DNA from: Hymenobacter siberiensis
GTDB lineage: Bacteria > Bacteroidota > Bacteroidia > Cytophagales > Hymenobacteraceae
Reading direction: 5' to 3'
NCBI RefSeq assembly: GCF_018967865.2
Contig: NZ_JAHLZY020000001.1
Location: 2,790,001-2,854,000 of the forward strand
Length of the DNA: 64,000 nucleotides
Made by a program: the position numbers and the translations under genes. Each line of letters starts with the position of its first letter. Positions within the stretch are counted from its first letter, which is position 1. The notes under the pieces are model-generated. The model was not told where the DNA came from and searched no databases. It saw nothing but the letters and a program-made list of their open reading frames with translations. Shown in pieces: positions 1 to 8,129 of this stretch.

Positions 1-396
1 CGGCTGCACGTCGGGCGTGATGCCGTCGGGCAGGTCCACCTCGCGCAGCAGGTTGTTCACCTGCGGGCGGGCAAAGGCGTCGTCCACGCCATCGTCAAAA
101 ATCACCTTCACCACCGACAGGCCAAAGAGCGTGGTGCTGCGTACCGAGGCCTTTTTCTGCACCGGGTTCAGGGCGATTTCGATGGGCACGGTTACGAACT
201 TTTCCATCTCCTCGGCCGAGCGGCCGGGCCACTGCGTGATGATGGTGATTTCGGTGTTGGTCACGTCCGGAAACGCCTCAATGGGCGTGTTCCGATAGCT
301 CACTACGCCCATCACCACCACCACCAGCGTCATGAGGAAGATGAAGCCCTTGTTTTTAAGCGAAAAGGCGATAATGCCTTGGATGAACTTATTCAT
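1..396 (-). CDS. RND efflux pump inner-membrane permease (CusA/CzcA type), N-terminal part
   Basis: Only the first 132 codons lie in the window; the gene runs off the left edge. The start is the ATG whose complement is at 394-396. The protein opens with MNKFIQGIIAFSLKNKG and one hydrophobic segment (about residues 15-33). The conserved periplasmic stretch follows (FPDVTNTEITIITQ, then WPGRSAEEMEKFVTVPIE), which is characteristic of heavy-metal RND pumps. Members of this family are about 1,000-1,050 residue proton-driven trimers that expel cations or drugs through a TolC channel. It is the last gene of a minus-strand set ordered channel, adaptor, pump. The metal-type subfamily is likely, but the substrate cannot be told from this fragment. 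Confidence 0.9.
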   Translation of the reverse strand, partial: MNKFIQGIIAFSLKNKGFIFLMTLVVVVMGVVSYRNTPIEAFPDVTNTEITIITQWPGRSAEEMEKFVTVPIEIALNPVQKKASVRSTTLFGLSVVKVIFDDGVDDAFARPQVNNLLREVDLPDGITPDVQP

Positions 397-400
397 GGTG

Positions 401-551
401 TCATTTAACAATTAACATTTATCATTTAACAACTCATAATCAACCTCTACCACTAACTTTTCTCATCTACTGGAAGCACAAGACGCAGCCAGCCCAGCCT
501 CATAAAGGCTGATTGAAAAATGTTAAATGATAAATGTTAATTGTTAAATGA
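401..551. repeat. Intergenic palindrome, 31-bp perfect arms
   Basis: Arms 401-431 and 521-551 are exact reverse complements built from variations of TCATTTAACAATTAACA, with an unrelated 89-bp spacer. The element fills the whole gap between the adaptor gene and the pump gene although these should be co-transcribed. It does not look like an ordinary terminator because it is AT-rich and lacks a GC stem. Confidence 0.9.
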
Positions 552-552
552 C

Positions 553-1632
553 CTAGTCATTCAGCTCGTCGTACACCAACAGCTGGTCCTTCGCAATCAC
601 CACATCGCCCGCTTTGAGGCCGCTGGTGATGTAGCTGTAGTCGCCCACCGTTTTGCTGATGGTCACGGGACGGGTTTCCACGTGGGTGCGGTCCTTGAAC
701 ACCATCACGAAGTTGCGGTCCTTATCGAAAACGACAGACTTAGCGGGCACGGCCAGGGCCTTCGCCCCTTCCGTATTTACCACCCGCACCTGGGCATACA
801 TTTCGGGCTTGAGCAGGTAGCCGGGGTTGTCGAGGCGCACGCGCACCTTCATCACCTTGCTGTCGGGGTCGAGCACGTTGAATACCTTGTCAATCTTGCC
901 CCGGAAATGCTTATCCGGGTAGCTCAGCGTGGTCACGTCAGCCGAGTAGCCTTCCTTCACCTTCGAGATATCCGACTCAAACACGTTGGCCATAATCCAG
1001 ACATCATCCAGGTCGCTCACCGTGAATAGGTTGCCCACGTTATCGTTGTTAAATTGCTCGTGGTCGGTGGCATTCTTCTCGGTAATGAAGCCCGATATCG
1101 GGGCCCGCAGCTCGTACATGCCGTTCTTGCCGATGCCATACACGCTGAGCTGCTTCACGTTTTTACCCACTGTGCCCCGAGCTTTGGTTACCTCAGCCCG
1201 GGCCAGCACCACATCGCGCTCCGAGTTCAGACCGGCTTTAAACATGTCATCGGCCACAGCCAGGTTTTTGCGGGCGATGTCGAGGTCGGAGCTGGCAGCG
1301 GTGGTCTGGTTTTGCACATCGGCAATCTCGCCCGACTTGATGACGGCCAGCACCTGGCCTTTGGTCACCTTATCGCCGAGCTGCACTTTCAGCTGCTCTA
1401 CCACGCCGCCCACCAGGGGGTAAACTTTCACGGTTTTGTCGCCATCGGTGGCGATTTCGCCGGTCAGCACCAGCTCGTCCTGCACCGGGCGCAGGCGCAC
1501 CGTGTCGAGCACAATCTGCTGCATCATGGTGTCGGACAGGCGGAAGCCCTCCTTCTTCTCTTCTTTAACTTCGGGTTTGGAGCAGCCAACCAGGGTTACG
1601 GCGGTCAGCAATGCCAGAAAGGAGCGGTTCAT
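553..1632 (-). CDS. RND efflux periplasmic adaptor lipoprotein (CusB/CzcB, HlyD family)
   Basis: A 359-residue membrane-fusion protein that would bridge the pump and the TolC-like channel. The N-terminus is a lipoprotein signal with lipobox LVGC (Cys17). It is followed by a barrel-sandwich/biotinyl-lipoyl half (PLVGGVVEQLKVQLGDKV, near residue 72), a helical hairpin with DLDIARKNLAVADDMFKAG, the second lipoyl half (LRAPISGFITEKNA) and the beta-barrel and membrane-proximal domains. The length and domain order fit CusB/CzcB-like adaptors. No N-terminal metal-binding His/Met-rich extension is visible. It lies between the channel gene upstream and the pump gene downstream; both junctions carry palindromic repeats. 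Confidence 0.92.
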   Translation of the reverse strand: MNRSFLALLTAVTLVGCSKPEVKEEKKEGFRLSDTMMQQIVLDTVRLRPVQDELVLTGEIATDGDKTVKVYPLVGGVVEQLKVQLGDKVTKGQVLAVIKSGEIADVQNQTTAASSDLDIARKNLAVADDMFKAGLNSERDVVLARAEVTKARGTVGKNVKQLSVYGIGKNGMYELRAPISGFITEKNATDHEQFNNDNVGNLFTVSDLDDVWIMANVFESDISKVKEGYSADVTTLSYPDKHFRGKIDKVFNVLDPDSKVMKVRVRLDNPGYLLKPEMYAQVRVVNTEGAKALAVPAKSVVFDKDRNFVMVFKDRTHVETRPVTISKTVGDYSYITSGLKAGDVVIAKDQLLVYDELND

Positions 1633-1636
1633 TATA

Positions 1637-1730
1637 GTTAGCTATTAGCCGTCAGCTTTTAGCTGTTAGCTTTTGATGAATGACAGGGTTTGTATTGGCG
1701 TCGGAAGCTAAAAGCTACCAGCTAACAGCT
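1637..1730. repeat. Intergenic imperfect palindrome (AGCTGTTAGC family)
   Basis: Left arm material (AGCTGTTAGCTTTT at 1661-1674, preceded by TTAGCTATTAGCC) pairs imperfectly with AAGCTAAAAGCTACCAGCTA at 1705-1730. The same word family recurs at 40201-40290. It occupies the gap between the TolC-like gene and the adaptor gene. Confidence 0.75.
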
Positions 1731-1738
1731 CAATTAGG

Positions 1739-3046
1739 CTACTCGGCGCGGAACACCGGCTTGCCCACGGCAAAATTCAACTGCTCGAAAGCCCGCACGC
1801 GATTGGCCCGCAAGGTATTCAGCTGCACCAGGTTGTTTTTATAGGACTCGAAAAAGTCCAGATATTCCACCACGCTCAGGATACGCTTGGCGTAGCTCTG
1901 CTCGATGCCCACCATCAGGCGCGCAAAGGGAGCGGTGTCACGGTCGGTGTTCTGAAACAGCTCGTCATTGCGGGCTGCCAGCTGGTAGGCCTGGTGCACC
2001 TCGCTCTGCACCACCAGCTGCTGCTGGTCTACCAGTAGCTGGCTGCCGGCAATCTGCGCTTTGGCCGCCTGAATGTTGCCTTGGTTACGGTTGAAGATGG
2101 GCACCGCGATGCCCAGCGTCAACGCACTGTAGTTGTTGATGTAGGAGCCGGCTTTGTCGTAGGTGTAGCCCACGGCCAGGTCGGGAGTGGCCAGTTTCTG
2201 TTGCAGCTTCAGGTTCAGATTTTGCTGTTGCAGGCTGGCGCGGCGGGCGTTCAAATCGGTGCGGCGCACCAGGGCGGTATCAATCAACTCCTGCTCCGGG
2301 TGGCTGGCCAGGTTCAGCTCGCGGGTCCGGCGCAGGTCTACCAGGGGTACAAACTGGCTGCCGGTCGCGTCGCGCAGCAATACGTGCAAATCGGTTTGGT
2401 CCGAAGCCACGTCATTCAGCAGGCTCTGGCGTTCACTTTGCAGCGTAAACAGGAAGGCCCGCAGACGAATCACCTCTTTCAGCGCAATGTTGCCCTTCTC
2501 AAACTGCGTCTGGTACAGGGATACGGTACGCGTGAGCGAGGTTATTTCCGTGGCGTAGGTCCTCAGGGTCTGCTGCTTAAAGTATACGTCGTAGAACGTG
2601 CTGCGCAGCTGGTAGCGCAGGTTACGCAGCAAATCCTGCAGGTTGTACTGCTCCACTACTGCGTTTTGCTGAGCTACCTGGCCGGCGGCTTTGCGCCGCC
2701 CGGCCAGCGAAAACAGCTGCTGCACCGTCACAATGGCCTCGCTGCCTACCGTGCCTTCGGGCACCGTGGGGCGGCCAATCTTGCGGCGCAGCACGTCCTG
2801 CTCCACGTATAGCGACGGGTTATCAATCAGGCGGGCCTGCACGGCCTGGGCCTGGGCCACCGTCACATTGTATTGCTGGGCCAGTACGGCCAGGTTATTC
2901 TGAGAAAATTGCTGTTCGGCCTGCGGCAGTGCCAGGCGAATGGTATCGGTTGGTGAAGCGTAAATAGCCGTAGCACTTTGGGCGGCGGCGGGCTGAGGGC
3001 CCAGGCACCACGCCCCAAAAAGAACCAAGAAAGGGAAACGGGACAT
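1739..3046 (-). CDS. TolC family outer-membrane channel (CusC/CzcC type)
   Basis: The 435-residue product would be the outer-membrane duct of the tripartite pump. The start at 3046 is preferred over the in-frame ATG at 3109 because it puts a typical signal peptide at the N-terminus (MSRFPFLVLFGAWCLG..., cleavage near AAAQ/SA). The body has the two-fold repeat of long amphipathic helices typical of outer membrane efflux proteins (LPQAEQQFSQNNLAVLAQQ and the later LVDQQQLVVQSEVHQAYQLA) and the beta-barrel segments (TPDLAVGYTYDKAG). It is the first gene of the minus-strand efflux operon, so its upstream region should hold the control signals. Confidence 0.9.
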   Translation of the reverse strand: MSRFPFLVLFGAWCLGPQPAAAQSATAIYASPTDTIRLALPQAEQQFSQNNLAVLAQQYNVTVAQAQAVQARLIDNPSLYVEQDVLRRKIGRPTVPEGTVGSEAIVTVQQLFSLAGRRKAAGQVAQQNAVVEQYNLQDLLRNLRYQLRSTFYDVYFKQQTLRTYATEITSLTRTVSLYQTQFEKGNIALKEVIRLRAFLFTLQSERQSLLNDVASDQTDLHVLLRDATGSQFVPLVDLRRTRELNLASHPEQELIDTALVRRTDLNARRASLQQQNLNLKLQQKLATPDLAVGYTYDKAGSYINNYSALTLGIAVPIFNRNQGNIQAAKAQIAGSQLLVDQQQLVVQSEVHQAYQLAARNDELFQNTDRDTAPFARLMVGIEQSYAKRILSVVEYLDFFESYKNNLVQLNTLRANRVRAFEQLNFAVGKPVFRAE

Positions 3047-3066
3047 AATTGGCGTTGATTTCCTGA

Positions 3067-3110
3067 CAAAGGTGCCGATGCATATATGAGGATAAAATGA
3101 ATGTTTCATT
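3067..3110 (-). promoter_or_regulatory. Possible promoter and operator of the efflux operon
   Basis: On the minus strand CACCTTTG (3067-3074) differs by one base from the TAnnTTTG -7 consensus of Bacteroidota. Just upstream lies a perfect 15-bp palindrome, AATGAA-TGT-TTCATT (3096-3110), at roughly the position where a regulator would overlap the -33 region. This is inference from position and symmetry only. Confidence 0.35.
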
Positions 3111-3160
3111 TACCCCCTGAACGACCTCAAAACCTCGGTGAACGCCCATTTTTAAGGGGG

Positions 3161-3814
3161 TCAATTCTCTGCGTACGATAGCGCAGCTACGATTAGCGGC
3201 GGCCCGGCCCCTCGCCGGCCACCTGCGCCGCCAGCCAATAGCCCTTCACCAGCGGTAGGGAAGTCGCTGACAGCACCGGGGCCAGCAGCTTCGGGCCGCG
3301 GGTTGGCCAGGCCCAGTGCGGCTGTAAGCAGCAACATCCAGGAAATAATCCGCCCCTGTCGGTTTCCAGCCTTGGCCGCGCGGATTTCGCCGTTCAGGCC
3401 CAGCGTGTTAGCCACCGCTCGCAAGTCGAAGGGCAACAGGGTATTCAGCTGGCTTTTAATGCCGATTAAATTTGCCGTCAGGGTGGCAGCCGACAATCAG
3501 TTGTGCTCGGCGTACTGGCCCAGCAGGCCGGGCAGCACCGCTCCCACCAGCATTAGCAGCGTGCTGGCCGTGGTACGCTTCACCTAGGCGTAGTGGCTCA
3601 CCGAAACTGCAATGGTTTGCCAGGAATTGCCGAATAACACCAGCAGCAGCGTTTCACCCTGCATAAGGGCGCTGTTGGCGGCAGTGCCACTGCCCAGGAT
3701 GCCCAGCATCCCGGGCACGCTGCCCAACCCGTACAGCGTTGTTTGATACGCCCGGTTATTGCATTCAAAAATGCAGCTGGGCATCGCAGGTTTGGGCCTG
3801 TCGGGCCATACCAC
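3161..3814 (-). pseudogene. Decayed DUF937 family gene
   Basis: One reading frame on the minus strand encodes GILGSGTAANSALMQGE..., then VKRTTASTLLMLVGAVLPGL, then LSAATLTANLIGIKSQLNTL, a pattern I recognise from DUF937 (YidB-like) proteins of Bacteroidota. The frame carries a TAG (complement at 3584-3586) and a TGA (complement at 3497-3499). The hydrophobic segment SWMLLLTAALGL near the end matches the C-terminal anchor of such proteins. The N-terminus is not recognisable. Two stops in one frame make this a pseudogene rather than two genes. The family assignment is moderate. Confidence 0.6.
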
Positions 3815-3848
3815 CCATCATCCCCTTCTCGCCCTCACCCTTAGCATT

Positions 3849-3993
3849 GAAGCTGTTTAGAAAGTCCCCGAACGGTCATGCAGAGCGCAACGAAGCATCT
3901 TGCTCGCATCCTCAGGCCCGTTCAACGATGCGAGCAAGATGCTGCGCTCTGAATGACCGTTTGAGTACTTTTTGTGACTTTCTAAACAACTCC
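3849..3993. mobile_element. MITE-like element, copy A (145 bp)
   Basis: The ends are inverted: GAAGCTGTTTAGAAAGTC on the left and the complement of GGAGTTGTTTAGAAAGTCAC on the right. Inside is a long palindrome (CGGTCATGCAGAGCGCAACG ... GCGCTCTGAATGACCG) and the segment CCTCAGGCCCGTTCAACGAT. A second copy with the same ends and core lies at 54371-54520. No coding capacity. The terminal inverted repeats and two dispersed copies indicate a non-autonomous transposable element. Confidence 0.7.
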
Positions 3994-4130
3994 TACATAT
4001 GCGACGGAGCTACCCTTTTAACCGACCAATATCAATTACCGCCTGCCGAAAGAAATCAACCTGTTGCTTTCCCTTCCAGTAAACCGCAAATACACCGCCG
4101 TGGGGCCATTCATCCCCCTACCAACTTCCG

Positions 4131-4164
4131 GAAAATGGCCCGGCCACTTGCCGGGCCATTTTCG
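4131..4164 (-). terminator. Rho-independent terminator after the TPR gene
   Basis: A GC-rich hairpin (GAAAATGGCCCGGC paired with GCCGGGCCATTTTC, about 5-nt loop) with A/T tracts on both sides lies just downstream of the minus-strand TPR gene. It could act in both directions. Confidence 0.7.
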
Positions 4165-4169
4165 ATTGG

Positions 4170-4508
4170 TTAGTCATCCTCATAGTCAAGACCGAGGCAG
4201 CTGTTTAGCGCCTGAAGCAGCTCGCTGGCGGCGTGCTGCTGGCCGGCGGCGCGGGCCACTTTCAGGCCGGTGCGGTACACTTTCTCGGCCTCATCTTTTT
4301 TACCAAACTGTTCCAACAACTTGCCGGCGTGGTAGTAAGTCCCCACGTAGTCGGAATGCTCGGTTAATAATTTGTTGTAAAATTCCCAGGCCCGCTCCGG
4401 CTCCTGGGCACGGTATTCGGTTGCCAGGGCATATATAGTGAAGGCATCGGTGGGGTCATCGGCATGGAAAGCCAATAACTGTTGCAAACGCGTGGCGGGA
4501 GTATTCAT
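4170..4508 (-). CDS. Small tetratricopeptide-repeat protein
   Basis: A 112-residue cytoplasmic protein made of about two to three TPR helices: DAFTIYALATEYRAQ, AWEFYNKLLTEHSDYVGTYY and KKDEAEKVYRTGLKVARAAG. The start MNTPATRLQQLL at 4508 is chosen because the in-frame sequence upstream has no protein-like character. No signal peptide or membrane segment. TPRs mediate protein contacts; nothing here reveals the partner. It ends in an acidic tail (LDYEDD) and is followed by its own terminator. It is divergent from etfB. Confidence 0.75.
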   Translation of the reverse strand: MNTPATRLQQLLAFHADDPTDAFTIYALATEYRAQEPERAWEFYNKLLTEHSDYVGTYYHAGKLLEQFGKKDEAEKVYRTGLKVARAAGQQHAASELLQALNSCLGLDYEDD

Positions 4509-4662
4509 TAGGGCAGGAGTTTTGTTTACCTTTGGGGCAAAATTGCGGCTTTTCTGCCGCATATCCCCTGATAAAGATTGGCTGCCGGAAACCGGCAAGC
4601 CAGTGTTGGTTGTTATGCATGCAGCCTTTTAAATTCGATTTCGCCACCCTAATCCCGCTTAG

Positions 4663-5403
4663 ATGAAGTTTCTGGTTTGTATTTCCAACGTGCCCGACAC
4701 GACCACCAAAATCGCCTTCACCCCTGATAACAAGGAGTTCAACAAGGCCGGGGTGCAGTTCGTAATCAACCCCTGGGATGAGTACGCCCTCACCCGCGCC
4801 ATCGAGCTGAAGGAAGCCGCCGGTAGTGGCACTGTCACCGTCCTCAACGTGGGCGAAGCCGACACCGAGCCCAACATCCGCAAGGCCCTGGCCATTGGGG
4901 CTGATGATGCCATCCGGGTGAACGCCGCGCCGCAGGATGCCTACTTCGTGGCCGAGCAAATTGCCGCCATCGCCAAAGAAGGTGCCTACGACGTGATTTT
5001 GATGGGCAAGGAAAGCATCGACTACAACGGCTTCCAGGTGCACGGCATGGTGGGCGAGATGCTCGGCATTCCGACCGTGGCCCCGGCCATGAAGCTGGAC
5101 ATGAGCGGCAACACCGCCACGCTGGAGCGCGAAATTGAAGGCGGCAAGGAAATCGTGACCGTGAACACGCCTTTCGTGGCCTCGTGCCAGCAGCCCATGT
5201 GCGAGCCCCGCATCCCCAACATGCGCGGCATCATGACGGCCCGCACCAAGCCCCTGAAAGTAGTGCCCGCCATTGGCGAGCCCGCCCGCACCACCGTAGC
5301 CGAGTTTGCCTTGCCGCCCAAAAAGCAGGGCGTGAAGCTCATCGATGCTGAGAATGCCGGCGAGCTCATCAAGCTGCTGCGCAACGAAGCGAAAGTCATT
5401 TAA
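4663..5403 (+). CDS. etfB: Electron transfer flavoprotein beta subunit
   Basis: A 246-residue protein of the ETF beta family. It has the family N-terminus (MKFLVCISNVPDTTTKI), NPWDEYALTRAIELKEA, GADDAIRV, and the conserved GKESIDYNGFQVHG segment, where AMP and alpha-subunit contacts lie. With EtfA it takes electrons from acyl-CoA dehydrogenases and passes them to the ETF:quinone oxidoreductase. etfA follows after 105 bp that are almost wholly occupied by a palindrome. In this window ETF may serve fatty-acid and phenylacetate degradation, but it is a general housekeeping factor. Confidence 0.95.
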   Translation: MKFLVCISNVPDTTTKIAFTPDNKEFNKAGVQFVINPWDEYALTRAIELKEAAGSGTVTVLNVGEADTEPNIRKALAIGADDAIRVNAAPQDAYFVAEQIAAIAKEGAYDVILMGKESIDYNGFQVHGMVGEMLGIPTVAPAMKLDMSGNTATLEREIEGGKEIVTVNTPFVASCQQPMCEPRIPNMRGIMTARTKPLKVVPAIGEPARTTVAEFALPPKKQGVKLIDAENAGELIKLLRNEAKVI

Positions 5404-5406
5404 AGG

Positions 5407-5502
5407 GAGTTAAGAGTTAAAAGTTATGAGTTAAGAGTTGGCTATGAGTCAATTCGAGCTCCGACTGGCAACTCTTAACTCATAACTTTTAACTCTTAAC
5501 TC
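5407..5502. repeat. Palindrome between etfB and etfA (GAGTTAAGAGTT family)
   Basis: Arms 5407-5439 and 5470-5502 are perfect 33-bp reverse complements made of GAGTTAAGAGTTAAAAGTTA and its continuation, around a 30-nt spacer. The right arm ends 6 nt before the etfA start. Members of the same family are at 40952-41049 and, inside a coding gene, at 50643-50731. Confidence 0.93.
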
Positions 5503-5508
5503 AAAGAC

Positions 5509-6486
5509 ATGTCAGTATTAGTTGTAGTTGAATGCGCCGACGGCGAAGTAAAAAAGTCGTCGCTCGAAGTAGCCTCTTACGGGGCGCAGGTGGCTGCCCA
5601 GCTGGGCACCACGGCCACGGCCATTGCCGTAGGCCACGCCAATGAAGCCAACCTGGCCAAGCTGGGCGAGCAGGGCATCACGAAAGTGCTGTTCGACGCC
5701 GAGCCCCGCCTCAAGGACTTCGTGAACAACGCCTACACCAAGCTCATTGCCACGGCAGCCGAGCAGGAGCAGGCCAAAATCATCGTGCTGGCCAATTCCA
5801 ACATTGGCGCGGCGGTGGGCTCGCGCCTGTCGGTGCGGCTGAAGGCCAGCCTGGCCACCAACGTGGTAGAGCTGCCAAAAATCGCCGGCGACCAATTCAC
5901 GGTGAAGCGCGGCGCATTCTCGGGCAAGGCGTTTTCGGACGTGGTGCTGAGCGGCGACCGCAAAATCATCGCCGTGAAAAAGAACTCGACCGAGGCCAAG
6001 CACGATGCCGGCAAAACGGCCGAAGTTGTGAGCTTCGCAGCCCAGCTGTCGGACGCTGACTTTGCTGATGCGCCCACGCAGGTTATCATGCAGGACCAGG
6101 CCGGTGGCGTGCTCCTGCCCGAAGCCGCGCTCGTAGTATCGGGCGGCCGGGGCATGAAAGGCCCGGAGAACTGGGGCCTCATTGAGGACCTGGCCAAGGC
6201 ACTGGGCGCGGGCACGGCCTGCTCCAAGCCCGTGTCGGACGTAGACTGGCGCCCTCACCACGAGCACGTGGGCCAGACCGGCATCACCATCTCGCCGAAC
6301 CTGTACATTGCCTGCGGCATTTCGGGGGCCATCCAGCACCTGGCCGGCGTGAATAGCTCGAAGGTGATTGTGGTCATCAACAAAGACCCGGAAGCTCCTT
6401 TCTTTAAGGCGGCCGATTATGGCATCGTGGGCGACGTTTTTGACATATTGCCCAAGCTAACCGCGGCTGTGAAGGCCCTCAACTAA
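5509..6486 (+). CDS. etfA: Electron transfer flavoprotein alpha subunit
   Basis: A 325-residue FAD-binding subunit, partner of EtfB. The N-terminal half resembles the beta subunit fold ([20 protein letters not shown]). The C-terminal half holds the FAD site: [44 protein letters not shown] and the final [19 protein letters not shown]. The length is usual for the family. The ATG follows the right arm of the palindrome by 6 nt. A strong terminator begins 16 nt after the stop, so etfBA is a two-gene unit. Confidence 0.95.
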   Translation: MSVLVVVECADGEVKKSSLEVASYGAQVAAQLGTTATAIAVGHANEANLAKLGEQGITKVLFDAEPRLKDFVNNAYTKLIATAAEQEQAKIIVLANSNIGAAVGSRLSVRLKASLATNVVELPKIAGDQFTVKRGAFSGKAFSDVVLSGDRKIIAVKKNSTEAKHDAGKTAEVVSFAAQLSDADFADAPTQVIMQDQAGGVLLPEAALVVSGGRGMKGPENWGLIEDLAKALGAGTACSKPVSDVDWRPHHEHVGQTGITISPNLYIACGISGAIQHLAGVNSSKVIVVINKDPEAPFFKAADYGIVGDVFDILPKLTAAVKALN

Positions 6487-6501
6487 GGTCTACGTGCAGG
6501 C

Positions 6502-6563
6502 ATTGGGGACCCGGTCCGGTGGTTTTCGCAAGAAGGCCGCGGCCCGGGTCCCCAATCTTTTTT
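6502..6563 (+). terminator. Rho-independent terminator of etfBA
   Basis: Stem ATTGGGGACCCGG (6502-6514) pairs with CCGGGTCCCCAAT (6544-6556), followed directly by a run of seven T. The loop is long (about 29 nt) but has its own pairing. Confidence 0.85.
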
Positions 6564-6700
6564 TAGCATTTCTGGTTTCTACGGCAGATTTTGGCCGCAG
6601 ATACCCGGACTTTTCTTTATTTGCACGTACATCCTCTCTACCGGCTTCGGCCCGGCCCTTCCCTCCTTTCCGCTTCCAAGACACCCAGTTCCTTATTCCC

Positions 6701-7333
6701 TTGAAAAAAATCCAGCTTGAAATCCTGGGGCTTTCGTCCAGCCAGTCGCAATCTGGCTCCTTCGCGCTGATTCTGGGCGAGAAGGGCGGCAACCGCCGCT
6801 TGCCCATTATCATTGGCATGTTTGAAGCGCAAAGCATTGCTATTCAGATAGAAAAGATTAGCCCCAATCGCCCTCTTACCCACGACCTGTTCAAATCCTT
6901 TGCCGAGCATGTGCACGTGGTGATTCTGGAGGTGGTGATTTCCGACCTCAAAGAAGGCGTTTTCTATTCGCGCATTGTGTGCTCCGACGGGGCCACGACG
7001 TTCGATATCGACGCCCGGCCTTCCGATGCCATTGCCATTGGCCTGCGCTTCGGCGTGCCTATTTATACCGTGGAAAGCGTGCTGAGCGAAGCCGGCATCA
7101 TCCTTTCTGACCTCGACGAAGCCGAAAGCGAAGCCGAAGAAGATGAGGATGACGAGGACGACGACACCGATACGAACTCGCCCCGCGCCAGTCGCGCCCA
7201 GCCCGAGCCCCGCGACCCCAGTGGCCAGGTTTCGATGGAAGAGTTATCAAAAATGCTGTCTGAAGCCCTCAACCGCGAGGACTACGAAAAGGCCGCCAAA
7301 ATCCGCGACGAGCTGAACAAGCGCAACGGCTAA
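6701..7333 (+). CDS. Bifunctional nuclease (BFN/DUF151) with C-terminal UVR motif
   Basis: The 210-residue product begins at a TTG (6701), giving LKKIQLEILGLSSSQSQSG, which aligns with the usual MKKI... start of Bacteroidota members. An ATG at 6494 is in frame, but it lies before the etfA terminator and encodes no family-like sequence. BFN core motifs: LPIIIGMFEAQSIAI, RPLTHDLF and ARPSDAIAIGLRFGVPIY. A strongly acidic linker (EAEEDEDDEDDDTD) leads to a UVR (UvrB/C-like) helix pair, MEELSKMLSEALNREDYEKA. BFN domains have reported RNase and DNase activity; the UVR motif suggests protein contact. A terminator follows at 7404. Confidence 0.88.
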   Translation: MKKIQLEILGLSSSQSQSGSFALILGEKGGNRRLPIIIGMFEAQSIAIQIEKISPNRPLTHDLFKSFAEHVHVVILEVVISDLKEGVFYSRIVCSDGATTFDIDARPSDAIAIGLRFGVPIYTVESVLSEAGIILSDLDEAESEAEEDEDDEDDDTDTNSPRASRAQPEPRDPSGQVSMEELSKMLSEALNREDYEKAAKIRDELNKRNG

Positions 7334-7403
7334 TACTGCCGATTGAACCGATTTTAGTGAGTTGAACGGGTTCGTTGCAGGTCCGTTCCTTATCAGTGCA
7401 AGC

Positions 7404-7430
7404 GCCACCCCATTTTGGGGTGGTGTTTTT
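7404..7430 (+). terminator. Rho-independent terminator after the BFN gene
   Basis: Hairpin GCCACCCCA / TGGGGTGGT with a short T loop, followed by a TTTTT run, about 70 nt after the stop of the BFN gene. Confidence 0.8.
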
Positions 7431-7445
7431 GCTTACTTCGCAGTT

Positions 7446-7985
7446 ATGAGCCCTACTTCCGATGACCTGCTGCGCTACCCCATTGGCCGGCCGCAGCTGC
7501 CTGCCGGCCCCCTCGCCCCTACCGAGCGTACGGCCCTGATTCAGCAGCTGGCCGAGCTTCCGGGCCGGCTCACGGCCATGGCGCGCCGGGTGGGCGGCGA
7601 AGGCCTGCAACGCCCCTACCGCCCCGGTGGCTGGACCGGCCGCCAGGTAATTCACCACGTGGCCGACTCGCACATGAACTGCTACTTCCGCTACCGCCTG
7701 GCCCTGACGGAGGACAACCCCACCATCCGGCCCTACGACGAAGCGGCCTGGGCCAGGCTGCCCGATGTGGCCGCCACGCCCATTACCGTGTCGCTCACGC
7801 TGCTGGAGGCCCTGCATTCGCGCTGAGTTACGCTCTTGCAGCACCTCACGGAAGTGCAATGGCAGCGCACCTTCTACCACCCCGGCAACCAGCGCGAATC
7901 GACCCTCGACCAGGCCCTGGCCCTGTATGCCTGGCACGGCCAGCACCATCTGGCGCACTTGGAATCACTGATTGCCGCTGATTAA
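7446..7985 (+). pseudogene. YfiT/DinB-like metal-dependent hydrolase, broken by an in-frame TGA
   Basis: The frame from ATG 7446 encodes a YfiT-type (DinB superfamily; bacillithiol S-transferase-like) protein. RPGGWTGRQVIHHVADSHMN supplies the first metal His, and ALYAWHGQHHLAHL near the C-terminus supplies the others. Codon 127 (7824-7826) is TGA, exactly where relatives carry Trp (HSR-W-VTLL). The frame then continues open to TAA at 7983-7985, giving the full family length of about 179 residues. So a single TGG-to-TGA change explains it. The last codons lie inside the left arm of a palindrome that starts at 7963. Nonsense mutation or sequencing error cannot be separated here. Confidence 0.85.
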
Positions 7986-8129
7986 CCGTGATTTCGCTGA
8001 TTATTTTTCAGCTACGGTTTGGTTTGCGCTGAAGATTCCGCTGATTACTATGCAAAAAGGCCGCTCATTGAGCGGCCTTTTTGCATAGTAATCAGCGGAA
8101 TCACGGTTAATCAGCGGCAATCAGTGATT
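7963..8129. repeat. Nested palindrome (ATCAGCG.AATCACGG family)
   Basis: Outer arms 7963-8003 and 8089-8129 are 41 bp long (AATCACTGATTGCCGCTGAT and onward) with a single mismatch. An inner hairpin, CCGCTGATTACTATGCAAAA (8039 on) against its complement ending at 8099, surrounds AGGCCGCTCATTGAGCGGCC. It forms the C-terminal codons of the YfiT-like frame and abuts the stop of the mlaF-like gene. A degenerate relative is at 23074-23209. Confidence 0.9.

Noticed and set aside
5407..5502. Palindrome between etfB and etfA considered as a rho-independent terminator
   Set aside because: AT-rich stem without a following T run, inside a two-gene operon whose products are needed together; a true terminator lies after etfA.
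6494..6700. N-terminal extension of the bifunctional nuclease
   Set aside because: It spans the etfA terminator hairpin and has no family-like sequence; the TTG at 6701 matches the usual start.
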